NCBI RefSeq assembly: GCF_002847305.1
Contig: NZ_CP025408.1
Location: forward strand, 2,005,001-2,069,000
Reading direction: 5' to 3'
Origin: Paracoccus tegillarcae
GTDB taxonomy: Bacteria > Pseudomonadota > Alphaproteobacteria > Rhodobacterales > Rhodobacteraceae
Length of the DNA: 64,000 nt
This document shows, one piece after another, positions 33,852 through 42,887 of the stretch. The notes beneath the pieces are model-generated. The model searched no databases. It was given only the letters and a program-made list of their open reading frames with translations, and was not told the DNA's origin. Positions within the stretch are counted from its first letter, which is position 1. Each line of letters begins with the position of its first letter. The translations under genes and the position numbers were made by a program.

Positions 33852-34541
33852 ATGACCAAACGCATTCTGAATGTCGTCAGCAATGTCGCCCATTTCGACG
33901 ACCACGATCACCCGACTGGCTTGTGGCTGTCGGAACTAACCCATGCCTGGGACGCATTCGCGGCGCAGGGGTGGGAGCAGACCCTTGTCAGCCCCAAAGG
34001 CGGAAAATCGCTGCTGGAACGGCGCGCGCTGAAATGGCCACTGCTTGATGCCAGTGCCAAGGCGTGGCTGAACGACCCGGCGAAGATGGCCCTGCTGGAT
34101 AATACCGCAAGCCCCAGTCAGATCGACCCGGATGCGTTTGACGTCATCTATTTCACCGGTGGCCATGCGGCGATGTGGGATTTCCCCGACAGCGAGGGGT
34201 TGCAGCGCATCACCCGCTGGATCTGGGAAAGCGGAAGGATCGTCGGCGCGGTATGCCACGGCTATTGCGGCCTGCTGAACACGCGGCTTTCCGATGGCGA
34301 ACTTTTGGTCAAGAACCGGCGCCTGACCGGTTTTTCCTGGCGCGAAGAGGTGCTGGCCGGTGTCGCGAAAGAAATGCCCTATAACGCCGAACAACAGATG
34401 AAGGATCGCGGTGCCGATTACAGCAAGGCGCTGCTGCCCTTTGTTTCTTACACCGTCACCGATGGCCGGCTGGTCACAGGCCAGAATCCGGGCTCGGCCA
34501 AGGCGACGGCCAGGGCGGTCGTGAAACTGCTGAAAGACTGA
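33852..34541 (+). CDS. DJ-1/PfpI-family protein (Hsp31/glyoxalase III-like)
   Basis: 229 residues. NVVSNVAHFDDHDHPTGLWL (N-terminus), FDVIYFTGGHAAMWDFPDSE and the nucleophile elbow GAVCHGYCGLL (Cys about 136) follow the Hsp31-type glutamine-amidotransferase-like fold. LTGFSWREEVLAGVAKEMPY and LVTGQNPGSAKATARAVV complete it. Members with this wording convert methylglyoxal to lactate without glutathione or act as stress chaperones. With an Old Yellow Enzyme 11 bases upstream and msrAB nearby, defence against reactive carbonyls is a reasonable inference. Confidence 0.88.
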   Translation: MTKRILNVVSNVAHFDDHDHPTGLWLSELTHAWDAFAAQGWEQTLVSPKGGKSLLERRALKWPLLDASAKAWLNDPAKMALLDNTASPSQIDPDAFDVIYFTGGHAAMWDFPDSEGLQRITRWIWESGRIVGAVCHGYCGLLNTRLSDGELLVKNRRLTGFSWREEVLAGVAKEMPYNAEQQMKDRGADYSKALLPFVSYTVTDGRLVTGQNPGSAKATARAVVKLLKD

Positions 34542-34562
34542 TTTCCATCGAAAGGACAGGAT

Positions 34563-35480
34563 ATGGACAGCGATAACCAGTATACCGACGTCGAATTTGG
34601 CGGCCATCACGTCAAGGTGATCACGAACGGATTTTACGACCGCTTCCGTTCGAACCCCGATCTGGACGAGGTCGCCAAGGACCCGCTGGCCGGCGATATC
34701 GACTTTTTCCGTCGCTTTCCCAAGGTGCAGGTCGAAAGCCGCGTCGGCCCGATCTGGGCACCGAATTTCTATTACCGCGCCAGCACGGTTCAATTGCTGT
34801 ATCTGGCGCCACTGTCACAAATCCGGCGGTTTCTGCCCGAGCCTTTGCAGGCACTCAGCCCGCTGCCCGGCAAAGGCCTGGTCGCGCTGACGTTCTTTGA
34901 CTATGCGCTTTGCGACAACGATCCCTATGGCGAGGTGTCGATTGCCGTGGTTATCCGCTGCCCCGGCGCGCGCGGCTCTCACCTGCTAGAGCTGCAGCAG
35001 GCCATGGCCAGCGACCGCTATCACGCGCATGTTCTGGCCCTGCCGGTCGATACCGACATTGCGCGGGTGCGCGGGGTCTATGGCTATAACCTGCCGAAAT
35101 GGCTGACCCCGATCAAGTTGCAGATCGACAAGGATGTGCAGGCGTCAATTTCCAATGCCGACGGCACCCCCGACCTGACACTGCAAGCGCCGCTGCTGCA
35201 TATGCAGCAGGTGCCGTCGCAGTCGCATATCGGCACATCCGTACTCATCAACCGCGTCGATGGAGTGTGGCGGCAAAGCACGACCTTTTCGAACAAGCTG
35301 AATCTGGGCCATGAAACCCTGCCGAAAAATGTCAATCTTGAACGCCATGGCGGCCCGCTGACGCAGATGCTGAACGGGTTGGGTGCTGACAGGCTGATGC
35401 GTTTCGATGTTATTAAGGATACGCAGATCGTGCTGAACATGCCTGTTCCATTGGCGGAAACGACTGCCGCCGGGTGGTAA
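34563..35480 (+). CDS. Acetoacetate-decarboxylase-family protein
   Basis: 305 residues. The C-terminal two-thirds matches the ADC fold: YRASTVQLLYLAPLSQIRRF, LVALTFFDYALCDNDPYGEV, VVIRCPGARGSHLLELQ and GVYGYNLPKWLTPIKL. In true acetoacetate decarboxylase a reactive lysine lies in an E-x-R-K context, which I do not see clearly, so the chemistry may differ (aldolase- or dehydratase-like relatives exist). About 55 N-terminal residues are outside the fold. It lies 21 bases behind the DJ-1-like gene and completes the MerR-linked operon. Confidence 0.75.
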   Translation: MDSDNQYTDVEFGGHHVKVITNGFYDRFRSNPDLDEVAKDPLAGDIDFFRRFPKVQVESRVGPIWAPNFYYRASTVQLLYLAPLSQIRRFLPEPLQALSPLPGKGLVALTFFDYALCDNDPYGEVSIAVVIRCPGARGSHLLELQQAMASDRYHAHVLALPVDTDIARVRGVYGYNLPKWLTPIKLQIDKDVQASISNADGTPDLTLQAPLLHMQQVPSQSHIGTSVLINRVDGVWRQSTTFSNKLNLGHETLPKNVNLERHGGPLTQMLNGLGADRLMRFDVIKDTQIVLNMPVPLAETTAAGW

Positions 35481-35530
35481 AGGTCAACAAAGGGGGCCGA
35501 AATGTTGGCCCGCATCGGTCCGGCCCTGAC

Positions 35531-36469
35531 CTATCTGTGATCAGCAGCCTTTTCATCCCGAATGACCGAAAGCCCCTTCCGGAATGGGGTTGCCTCGAAT
35601 GCAGGAAACCGCGATTTGAACTTGTCAGAAACAAAGATATTATCCACCCCGTAGCGAGGCAGAAGTTCAGCAGCATCCCGAACAGTGCTGCTGAACAGTC
35701 CTGCCAGTCGAAGTTGCCAGCGCTTCAGGATGCGATAGCTGGGCTTGCTGCCGAAAATGTCGGCAGCAAGTTCGATGAACTCGCGATACGTCAGGCGATT
35801 ATCGTCGCCGGGCAGGTGCCAGGTCTGATCAAAGGCGTCGGGGGTATTGCCCAGCAATACCATCGACCGGCTTGCATCCGGCGTAAAAATCAGGCTGCGC
35901 AGCGTGTCGTCGCTCAGGAAAACCCGTGCCGCCTTGCCCGCCGCCAAAGGGTCGATGACGGATGAGTTTGTAATGCTTTGGGTTTTTCCCGGGCCATAGA
36001 ATTCCGGGGCCCGGCAGATCATCCCTGTTACGCGATTGCGCGTTATGGCATCCAGCAGAGCGTCCGCGATCTCTGCCCGGACGCGGCCTTTGGGGCCGTT
36101 CGGTTGAAACGGAGTATCCTCGGTCTGGGGCGCGGCGGTCTGAGGGTACATATAGGTGTTGTCGAAGAACACGAGCTTGGCGTTTTCAGCCTCGCATGCG
36201 TCGATCACATTTTTCATTATGATCGGCCACTGCGTCACCCACATCTCGGTGTCCAGCGGCAAGCCAGCGGTCAGATAGACAATCTCGGATTCTTGGACCG
36301 CCTGTCGCGTTTCTGCCGGGTCAAGCAGGTTGGCGGACTGAAGATGATCGGTGTCATTCACCTTTTTCGGGTTTCGACTGACAAGCCGGATTTCGGTGTC
36401 AAAGTCGCTGTTCAAAGTCCGGGCCAGTTCTTTCCCGATTTGTCCCGAAGCACCAAGAATAGTTTGCAT
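35531..36469 (-). CDS. NAD(P)-binding epimerase-like protein (atypical SDR)
   Basis: 312 residues starting at ATG 36469: MQTILGASGQIGKELARTL, a glycine-rich Rossmann loop (GASGQIG). Later segments VYLTAGLPLDTEMWVTQWP, VFFDNTYMYPQTAAPQTEDT (the Tyr may be catalytic), RAPEFYGPG and WHLPGDDNRLTYREFIELAA fit NAD-dependent epimerase/dehydratase-type SDRs. The exact substrate is unknown. It faces the MerR-linked operon tail to tail with a 50-base gap and no clear terminator. Confidence 0.82.
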   Translation of the reverse strand: MQTILGASGQIGKELARTLNSDFDTEIRLVSRNPKKVNDTDHLQSANLLDPAETRQAVQESEIVYLTAGLPLDTEMWVTQWPIIMKNVIDACEAENAKLVFFDNTYMYPQTAAPQTEDTPFQPNGPKGRVRAEIADALLDAITRNRVTGMICRAPEFYGPGKTQSITNSSVIDPLAAGKAARVFLSDDTLRSLIFTPDASRSMVLLGNTPDAFDQTWHLPGDDNRLTYREFIELAADIFGSKPSYRILKRWQLRLAGLFSSTVRDAAELLPRYGVDNIFVSDKFKSRFPAFEATPFRKGLSVIRDEKAADHR

Positions 36470-36938
36470 TTTCTGCCTTACTGTCGAACTGGGTCGCTCG
36501 CGCTGATCTTGTCGCGGCCTACGCAGGCCGCGATCTGTTGGGGCGATCAAATTTTCCAGACTGCCTCAGCAGGTAAAATCCAGCAACCGGCAATATCGCG
36601 GCAACAGACCCGCTACGACCGATGCCCGTAAACCTTCTTTTCGGCAATCGCTCTCGCCGTAACTGTCCTCTTCTGGCTATGAAACAAGAACGAGTCCTGA
36701 GCCTAACGCGGCAAGAAAAGCAACGAAAGCAGCGCGAGCGTAATTTCAGCGCCGAGGCTTACTCACGAATGCGTTTCGTGGCAGCTGATTTTGGCGCAGC
36801 CGCAGTGAAGTGGCGCATTGTCCCGCCTTGCTGCTGCCCGACACGGGAAAAATGCCGCATGGGAAGTCGAACGACCGCTTCGGGCAATGCCGCTGTACGG
36901 CATCGCGAGGCTCGACCGTCCGCAATGGGCCGATGCCG
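36470..36938. other. Intergenic region without a recognisable gene
   Basis: 469 bases upstream of the epimerase-like gene. Short open frames exist but none has a good ribosome-binding site, natural codon usage or familiar wording. GC falls below that of the neighbours. The first 100 bases should hold the epimerase-like gene's promoter; the remainder may be decayed sequence. Confidence 0.5.
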
Positions 36939-37220
36939 TCAGCGATGCGCCAGATAGTCCGCCGAAACGTAGCCCGAGACACTGGGCTTTTCAGTAAGGA
37001 AGACCCAGCACCAGACCTTACCGTTGTTCGTCACGCAATTCTGGCGGGTTAGGCGCGCTCCGTCTGGCAGGCCGATGATGATCTCCTGGTCGAGGCCCGG
37101 GCCTCCGCGTAGCTTCAGGAGATCATCTGACCCGGCACCTTTGACGACTGCACCAGAACCTGCCGCGCATCCGGTGGCAATCGTAAGCGCGAGAAGGGCA
37201 GAAACGTGAGCTCGCCTGAT
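36939..37220 (-). pseudogene. SH3-type lipoprotein reading frame lacking a standard start codon
   Basis: I found this frame by reading the reverse strand. It encodes 93 codons: a hydrophobic segment AHVSALLALTIATGCAAG with a lipobox (TGC giving the lipid-bearing Cys18), then an SH3b-like domain LLKLRGGPGLDQEIIIGLPD, NCVTNNGKVWCWVFL with two cysteines and SGYVSADYLAHR to the stop at 36939. The wording is that of small secreted SH3 proteins. However, the first codon after the in-frame TAG (37221-37223) is ATC, and no ATG, GTG or TTG occurs before the lipobox. Either the start is mutated, a rare start is used, or the gene is dead. AAGGA lies just upstream. Confidence 0.6.
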
Positions 37221-37463
37221 CTATCCTTATTCGTTTCGCCATCAATAGGACACCATCGCGCCGGGTAAAAAAGGGCTATCTACATCATCCGCGTCGTCAG
37301 ACCTATCCGAACGAAATCGACGCTCCCACGAGGGCCATGAGCTACAAATCATGTCCCCAGCAACACGCAACTGTGCCAGATTGGCCATGTTGACAGGTGA
37401 TCTGCAGCTAATTGCTCCAAATCGGCACTGTTATGGTCCAAGGACAACAACAACATTTTGGGG

Positions 37464-37539
37464 TGGTGCCGGTGAAGGGACTCGAACCCCCGACCCCATC
37501 ATTACGAATGATGTGCTCTACCAGCTGAGCTACACCGGC
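37464..37539 (-). tRNA. tRNA-Thr (anticodon CGU)
   Basis: The reverse strand folds into a full cloverleaf: acceptor GCCGGTG (5' end at 37539) pairs with CACCGGC, the D arm is GCTC-AGCTGGTA-GAGC, the anticodon stem is CATCA/TGATG with loop TTCGTAA (anticodon CGU, reading ACG), and the T arm contains GGTTCGAGTCC. The 3' CCA is encoded. 76 bases long. Confidence 0.97.
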
Positions 37540-37581
37540 ATCTGGTTGTGACGCGTCGGATAGCAGGTTCCTGTCGGCTGG

Positions 37582-37616
37582 AAAAGGGGGCGCGGTCGAT
37601 TTTCGGCCGCGCCCCC
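37582..37616 (-). terminator. Intrinsic terminator of the hemD-mic60-hemY operon
   Basis: GGGGGCGCGG and CCGCGCCCCC (37586-37595 and 37607-37616) form a 10-pair stem with an 11-base loop; on the reverse strand TTTT follows. It lies just after the hemY stop and before the tRNA. Confidence 0.9.
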
Positions 37617-37621
37617 ATTGT

Positions 37622-39457
37622 TCATGTTTTTTTACGTCCCGCCTTGGGATCGTCGTCCTCGGGCGGCTCGACATCGGGGCGAACGGGGGTCGGTTCGACG
37701 TCTTTCATTTCGGCGGATTTTGGTTCCGGCTTGGGTTTGGGCTCCGGCTTGGGGTCGGGCTTGGTGTCCGGTTTCAAAATGAAATTCGGATCTTCGGTGG
37801 TTGCAGCCGAAGAGGTGGTCTTGCCATTGGCCGGGGGGGTGGCAGGCTCGGGCGAGGTGTCGGTTGAGGATGGATCAACCTCGATGAAGTCGCCCTCGCG
37901 CGGCACCATTCCCGGGGCTACGGCGGCCACTTCCACCTTGCCTGGCTTGTCCGCCTTGGGCGCGGCCTTGCCATTCGAATTTCCGGCTGAAGCTGTTGCC
38001 GGCTCGGTGATTTCCACTGCCGTCGTTTCACCCGCCGATCCAGCGTCGTCAACCGTAGGACGCTTGTTCGCGCTGTCAGAGGCAATCAAGAGGGGCAGCA
38101 TTTCGGCCCCGGATCGCATGCTGCTGGCCGTCAGCTTTTCGTCCGGTGTGCGCCAACTGAGCGTATCGAAGCCGCTGCATTTATCGCAGACCGGCGCCCA
38201 ATCGACCATCACGTTCTGGCATTTGTCGCAGACCCATTGCGGCCCGCGAGAGGCCGTCAATGCCCGCGCCAACCAGCCCCGGACAACAGCGTCATCAGAG
38301 CCTTCGCCACGCTCGATCGCGGCCATGATCGACAGGCTGCGCACGGTGGGCTGGGTCTCGGCCAGATTGCCAAGCGCGCGGCGGGCGCCGGGGAAATCCT
38401 CGGCGGATAGCAACAGTTCTGCCTTGAGCAGTTGGCTTTCCGGATCATCCGGTTTCTTGCGGATCAGGGTGTCGAAACGACGCAGACGAGCCGCCGAGGT
38501 TTCGTCCGGGGCGATCTCGGCATAGGCCGCCGCGATGTCGGGATGTGGGCGGACCGACCAGGTTTTCTCGAGCACGCGGCTGGCGTGGCGCGAGTCGTCC
38601 TTGGCCATGTAACTGCGCGCGGCCAGCACGGCAGCGGGGATCAGGTCGGGCGAGGCGCGGTTCGCGGAAATCGCAGCCTCACGGGCGCTGATCGAATTGC
38701 CCTGCGCCAGAACTTCGCTGGCCTCTTGCAGGGCCAGAACGGCGTCGCGGCGGATATGCACATCCTTGGGCAGTTCGCCCTGCTTGCGCTTGTCCTTGAG
38801 CACGCCGCGGGCGCCCTTCCAGTCGTTTTGCTGGGTTTGCAACTGCAGCAGGGTGTCCTGCACTTCCTTGTGGCGCGGCTTTAACGCATAGGCTTTTTCG
38901 GCCAATTGCAGCGCGGTGGTCGTGTTTCCGGCCTCAAGCTGCTGGCGCATCAACCCGCGCACACCGACAAAGCGGGTGCGCTCGTCCTCGAGAAGTTTGC
39001 GATAGACGGTATCGGCGGTGGAGCGGTCACCCGCGACCTCGGCGGCCTGCGCGGCCAGCAGGTTGGTGACATGGGGCTTGTCCAGATACTTGGCCGCCTT
39101 GCCGGCCTTTTCCTGCGCCAGCTTGCCCTCGCCAGCTGCGACCGCAAGCATGCCTTCGCCAAGGGCCTCGTATCCGCGCCGCTCGCGTGAGCGGGCGAAA
39201 TAGCGGTTGATGGCCGTTTCGTCGCCCGCAAGAAACCGGATAAAGGCCAGCAGCAGGCCCAGCAGTTTCAGCGCGATCCAGGACAGCGCGGCCAGTACCA
39301 GCAGACCGATGATGACCTGCATGGGTCCCAGCACATACTGGGTGCCGTTGAACTCTAGTCGCAGGGCCTCGCCCGTCTCGGACAGTTGCATCGCCCCCAG
39401 GGCTACGGCAAGCACGACGGCAAAGAAGAACAGGATTTTCAGCAGTGACAGAAGCAT
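37622..39457 (-). CDS. hemY: HemY-type TPR membrane protein
   Basis: 611 residues from ATG 39457 behind AAGGGG. Two N-terminal transmembrane helices (LKILFFFAVVLAVALGAM and VIIGLLVLAALSWIALKLLG) are followed by tetratricopeptide-like repeats (about residues 100-400) and a zinc-ribbon-like CDKC...CDKC pair (WVCDKCQ and PVCDKCSGF). A proline/aspartate-rich disordered tail of about 180 residues has repeats of KPDPKPEPKPKPEPK. HemY proteins lie in heme operons and are membrane anchored, but their biochemical role is unclear. It is the last gene after hemD and mic60, with 10 bases between. Confidence 0.88.
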   Translation of the reverse strand: MLLSLLKILFFFAVVLAVALGAMQLSETGEALRLEFNGTQYVLGPMQVIIGLLVLAALSWIALKLLGLLLAFIRFLAGDETAINRYFARSRERRGYEALGEGMLAVAAGEGKLAQEKAGKAAKYLDKPHVTNLLAAQAAEVAGDRSTADTVYRKLLEDERTRFVGVRGLMRQQLEAGNTTTALQLAEKAYALKPRHKEVQDTLLQLQTQQNDWKGARGVLKDKRKQGELPKDVHIRRDAVLALQEASEVLAQGNSISAREAAISANRASPDLIPAAVLAARSYMAKDDSRHASRVLEKTWSVRPHPDIAAAYAEIAPDETSAARLRRFDTLIRKKPDDPESQLLKAELLLSAEDFPGARRALGNLAETQPTVRSLSIMAAIERGEGSDDAVVRGWLARALTASRGPQWVCDKCQNVMVDWAPVCDKCSGFDTLSWRTPDEKLTASSMRSGAEMLPLLIASDSANKRPTVDDAGSAGETTAVEITEPATASAGNSNGKAAPKADKPGKVEVAAVAPGMVPREGDFIEVDPSSTDTSPEPATPPANGKTTSSAATTEDPNFILKPDTKPDPKPEPKPKPEPKSAEMKDVEPTPVRPDVEPPEDDDPKAGRKKT

Positions 39458-39467
39458 CGTGCCCCCC

Positions 39468-40982
39468 TTAATTTGACTGGCCGGAGAGTTCATCTAGCGC
39501 GGCGCGGGCGTCAAGAAATCCCTGCGCGCCGGTGATCCACTCAGCCATTTCGGACGTTTGGCGCGCGACGTCGGGCAGGGCCTGCACTTCGCCTAGCGCG
39601 GCGTTGATATCACCCGACTGCACAGCTGCATCGGCACGCGAGAGCACGGCGTCCGGATCGCCCCCTTCTCGTGGCTCAACGGACCGTGCGCCCGTCTGGG
39701 CGCGCAGAAAGTTCCCGATCAGGGTTCCGCTATCGGCACCAGAGGCATCATCGCGCAAGGCTGTCCGCAAGGCGGAGCGGGCGGCAGGGTCAAAGCTGTC
39801 CTGCAAGGCCGCAAGCGTCGGGACGTCCTGGGTGACGGCTTCGGGCGGGGTGACGCCGGCGTCCTGCAATTGCTGCGCCGCCGCTTCGGTCGAGGTGCCG
39901 TTGTCCAGCGCCGATTGCAGCGCGGCGACCGCCGCGACGGCCTCGGCCCGTTGCGTCGAACTTGCAGCGGCCTGCTGCATTTGCTCGGCCTCGGCCTTTA
40001 CGGCATCAAGCTGCGCCTTCGCGTCCGCTGCGGCCTGCTGGATCTCATCGCGAAGTGCTGTCAGTTCTTGTTGAGTCTGCTGAGCCTGTTCGGCCTGCTG
40101 CGTGGCGGCGCCGTCGCCTTCGGATGCGGCGACTGGCGCGGCACCGGCCTGCACGGCTGAAAGCTGTTCCGTCAGGGCGGCGATCTGCTGGCTCTGGGCC
40201 TCCAGCGCGGCCTGTACCTCGGGCGTTGTATCGGCCCCGGCCGGCATTTCGGCGATGATCTGGCGGGCCGCATCGGCCCCGGCCTCACCAGCCTGCTCAG
40301 ACAGGGCCTCGATATCGGCGGCCATTTCCGTTCGCGCGGCCGCGACCGTCTCATCGCGCAGGGCCGCGTTGCCTGATTGGACCTCGCTCAGAATTTCCTG
40401 CTTCAAGGCTGCGCTGTCCACTGCCGGCTCTTGCGGCATGAACAGGATTGCAGCGCCAGCGCCCAGACCAGCCGCAACCGCACCGCCCAAGGCAAGCGGC
40501 CAGAAGCCCGATCGCCTGGGTGCAGCTTGTCCGCCCGAGGCCGGTTTCTCTGAAGCATGCGTTTTTGCGGCGGGTGTCGTCGCAGAGGCCGGTTTGGCTG
40601 CGGCGGGCGTGGTTGAGGCGCTCGTGCTGCCCGCCTTGTCCGGCGTACTGCCTGGCTTGTCTTGCTTGGCGGGCTCGGTTTTCTGATCCTTGTCAGCCGA
40701 TGCAATCCGATCGGTCTGCGGCGAGGACAGCTTCGTCGGTGCTGTCTCGGCATCCTTGGCTTGCGCGGTCTTTTTCGCAGCAGCCGCTTGCGGTGCCTTG
40801 CTGTCGCCCAGGATAGACGAGTCGGCGGGTTTCACATTTCCGCCCGTGGCCGCTGCCTTGGCAGTGGAACCTGCGTCGACAGGCGTGCTTTTGACGGTCG
40901 ACGATTTCGCCGCCGGCTTCTTGCCCGTCCCGCCGGGTTTTGAACTGGTCGGTGTGCTGGTTTTATTTTCCGGCTTTTTCAC
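39468..40982 (-). CDS. Alphaproteobacterial Mic60/mitofilin homologue
   Basis: 504 residues from a GTG: a Lys/Ala/Pro/Ser-rich disordered cytoplasmic region (about 1-155), one transmembrane helix (FWPLALGGAVAAGLGAGAAI, about 160-180), a long periplasmic coiled coil (about 195-390, Ala/Gln/Glu rich) and a compact C-terminal mitofilin domain (ALQDSFDPAARSALRTAL, IGNFLRAQTGARSVEPREG). This architecture and the position between hemD and hemY are those of bacterial Mic60, which shapes intracytoplasmic membranes and is the ancestor of the mitochondrial cristae protein. Bacterial homologues bind membrane and outer-membrane assembly proteins. Confidence 0.88.
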   Translation of the reverse strand: MKKPENKTSTPTSSKPGGTGKKPAAKSSTVKSTPVDAGSTAKAAATGGNVKPADSSILGDSKAPQAAAAKKTAQAKDAETAPTKLSSPQTDRIASADKDQKTEPAKQDKPGSTPDKAGSTSASTTPAAAKPASATTPAAKTHASEKPASGGQAAPRRSGFWPLALGGAVAAGLGAGAAILFMPQEPAVDSAALKQEILSEVQSGNAALRDETVAAARTEMAADIEALSEQAGEAGADAARQIIAEMPAGADTTPEVQAALEAQSQQIAALTEQLSAVQAGAAPVAASEGDGAATQQAEQAQQTQQELTALRDEIQQAAADAKAQLDAVKAEAEQMQQAAASSTQRAEAVAAVAALQSALDNGTSTEAAAQQLQDAGVTPPEAVTQDVPTLAALQDSFDPAARSALRTALRDDASGADSGTLIGNFLRAQTGARSVEPREGGDPDAVLSRADAAVQSGDINAALGEVQALPDVARQTSEMAEWITGAQGFLDARAALDELSGQSN

Positions 40983-41085
40983 GTGTTATCCCCGTCAGAA
41001 GTTCGGCGCTGTCGCTTCGATGCTGGCGACCCTTGAGGGTCGATCTTAGACAGGCGGCGTCTCAGGCTCAACCCGCTAGGCAATA

Positions 41086-41754
41086 TCATTGTTCCCATAA
41101 AAGCAGGCGCGTAACTGTCTCTTTCATACCGTCTGCATCCGGGCGCCGGGCCAGTTCTACCGCTGCCGCCTCGCGGCCCCAACCCTCCAGCGCCGATTTG
41201 CTGATCGCGGCCAGCCGCAAGGGCGCTTTGGGCCGGGCAGGCATCGCGTCCGACAGCAGGCGGGCCGAGCGGGCCGAGAACAGCGGCAGGATCACCGGCG
41301 TGCTACCCGCCAGCAATTGCAGGGCTTTGTCTGTCAGAGGCGCGGCCTCCTGGTCGTAAACCACGACATCCTCGACCGTCAGCATCTGTGCGATATGGCG
41401 GCCACGTGGATAGATGAGTGGCACCGGACTTGCCGCGATCAGGGGCAGCAGCCCCTGCGCATCGCCGGGCCCTTCGGTCACATCAAAGCCTGCATCGCGC
41501 GCCGCAGCGGCGGTCCGCGGGCCGACCGCCAGTGCCGTTCGCCCTCGACCCGGCCCCGCCGCCGCAACTGCATGAGACGAGGTAAAGACGAAACCTGCGG
41601 CCTGATCCAGACGCGTGGGATCGTGTGGCACCGGGATGATTCGCAGGATCGGAGAGATCAGCACCGGCACGTCGGGCAGCATCGCCGCAAAGCGTTGCGA
41701 ATCCGCCTCGGGACGGGTCAGCAGCACGGTGGCGCGCGGTGCGGCGCTTGGCAT
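41086..41754 (-). CDS. hemD: Uroporphyrinogen-III synthase HemD
   Basis: Cyclises hydroxymethylbilane to uroporphyrinogen III in heme synthesis. 222 residues: VLLTRPEADSQRFAAML at the start, AGFVFTSSHAVAAAG, ALAVGPRTAAAARDAGFDVT, PLIYPRGRHIAQML, VVVYDQEAAPLT and PLFSARSARLL. Sequence conservation in HemD is low everywhere, but these anchor points and the context with hemY make the call safe. I chose ATG 41754, seven bases after GGAAG; ATG 41760 and a GTG at 41784 are alternatives. It diverges from tsaD across 65 bases; hemC is not beside it. Confidence 0.9.
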   Translation of the reverse strand: MPSAAPRATVLLTRPEADSQRFAAMLPDVPVLISPILRIIPVPHDPTRLDQAAGFVFTSSHAVAAAGPGRGRTALAVGPRTAAAARDAGFDVTEGPGDAQGLLPLIAASPVPLIYPRGRHIAQMLTVEDVVVYDQEAAPLTDKALQLLAGSTPVILPLFSARSARLLSDAMPARPKAPLRLAAISKSALEGWGREAAAVELARRPDADGMKETVTRLLLWEQ

Positions 41755-41819
41755 TGGCATTCTTCCGGTCGCGGTGATACCCACAGGCCTAACCTCCTGA
41801 CTGCGTTACGGCAACAGCA

Positions 41820-42887
41820 ATGGACGATCTGGTTTTTCTCGGCATCGAAAGCAGCTGCGACGACACCGCCGCCGCGGTGGTCACGGCTGGGCGACAGATC
41901 CTGTCGTCGGTGGTTGCCGGTCAAGGCAACCTGCACGCCGATTTCGGCGGCGTCGTTCCCGAGATCGCTGCGCGTGCCCATGCCGAAAAACTGGATCTTT
42001 GCGTTGAAGAGGCGCTGACAAAGGCGGGGCTGACACTGGCCCGATTGGACGGGGTGGCCGTGACCGCCGGGCCGGGACTGATTGGTGGCGTGATGGCGGG
42101 GGTGATGCTGGCCAAGGGCATTGCCGCCGGGACCGGGCTGCCATTGGTCGGGGTCAATCACCTTGCGGGCCACGCGCTGACGCCGCAGCTGACTGACGGG
42201 ATCGGCTTTCCCTATGTGATGCTGCTTGTGTCGGGCGGGCATTGCCAGTTTCTGCGTGTCGAAGGGTCTGATTACTTTACCCGGTTGGGCGGCACCATAG
42301 ACGATGCGCCGGGCGAGGCTTTCGACAAGCTGGCCCGATTGCTGGGCCTGCCGCAACCTGGCGGCCCTTCGGTCGAGGCAGAGGCCGCCCAGGGCGATGC
42401 GGCCCGGTTCGATCTGCCGCGTCCGCTGCTGGACCGGCCGGGTTTCGATATGTCGTTCTCGGGCCTCAAGACGGCTGCCCTGCGGCAAAGGGATGCGCTG
42501 GTGGCGGCGCAGGGCGGTCTCTACGAACGTGATCGCGCTGATCTGTGCGCCGGTTTTCAGGCCGCGGTCAGTGACCTGCTGGCCGGCAAGGCCGCCCGCG
42601 TGCTGGCTGCGCATCCCGCCCCGGTTCTGGCGGTGGCGGGCGGCGTTGCGGCAAACCGAACGATCCGCGATGCGCTGGAAACGGTTGCGCAGCAGGCTGG
42701 TGTGCGCTTTGTGGCACCTCCGCTGGCGCTGTGTACCGACAATGCCGCCATGATCGCATGGGCCGGCATTCAGCGGTTTCGGGCGGGTCAGCAGGACGAT
42801 CTTTCGCTGATCGCGCGGCCACGCTGGCCACTGGATCAAAGCGCAGCGCCCATGCTGGGCGCAGGCAAGAAGGGGGCAAAGGCATGA
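41820..42887 (+). CDS. tsaD: tRNA N6-adenosine threonylcarbamoyltransferase TsaD
   Basis: TsaD transfers threonylcarbamoyl to A37 of tRNAs reading ANN codons, with TsaB, TsaE and TsaC. The 355-residue protein shows [32 protein letters not shown] with metal-binding His, [46 protein letters not shown] and [16 protein letters not shown]. The ATG lies in a short gap opposite hemD. It overlaps gpsA by 4 bases and leads a four-gene unit ending with the EVE-domain gene. Confidence 0.97.
   Translation: MDDLVFLGIESSCDDTAAAVVTAGRQILSSVVAGQGNLHADFGGVVPEIAARAHAEKLDLCVEEALTKAGLTLARLDGVAVTAGPGLIGGVMAGVMLAKGIAAGTGLPLVGVNHLAGHALTPQLTDGIGFPYVMLLVSGGHCQFLRVEGSDYFTRLGGTIDDAPGEAFDKLARLLGLPQPGGPSVEAEAAQGDAARFDLPRPLLDRPGFDMSFSGLKTAALRQRDALVAAQGGLYERDRADLCAGFQAAVSDLLAGKAARVLAAHPAPVLAVAGGVAANRTIRDALETVAQQAGVRFVAPPLALCTDNAAMIAWAGIQRFRAGQQDDLSLIARPRWPLDQSAAPMLGAGKKGAKA

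Noticed and set aside
41755..41819. Absence of hemC beside hemD
   Set aside because: Separate locations of hemC and hemD are common in this family, so nothing unusual is implied.
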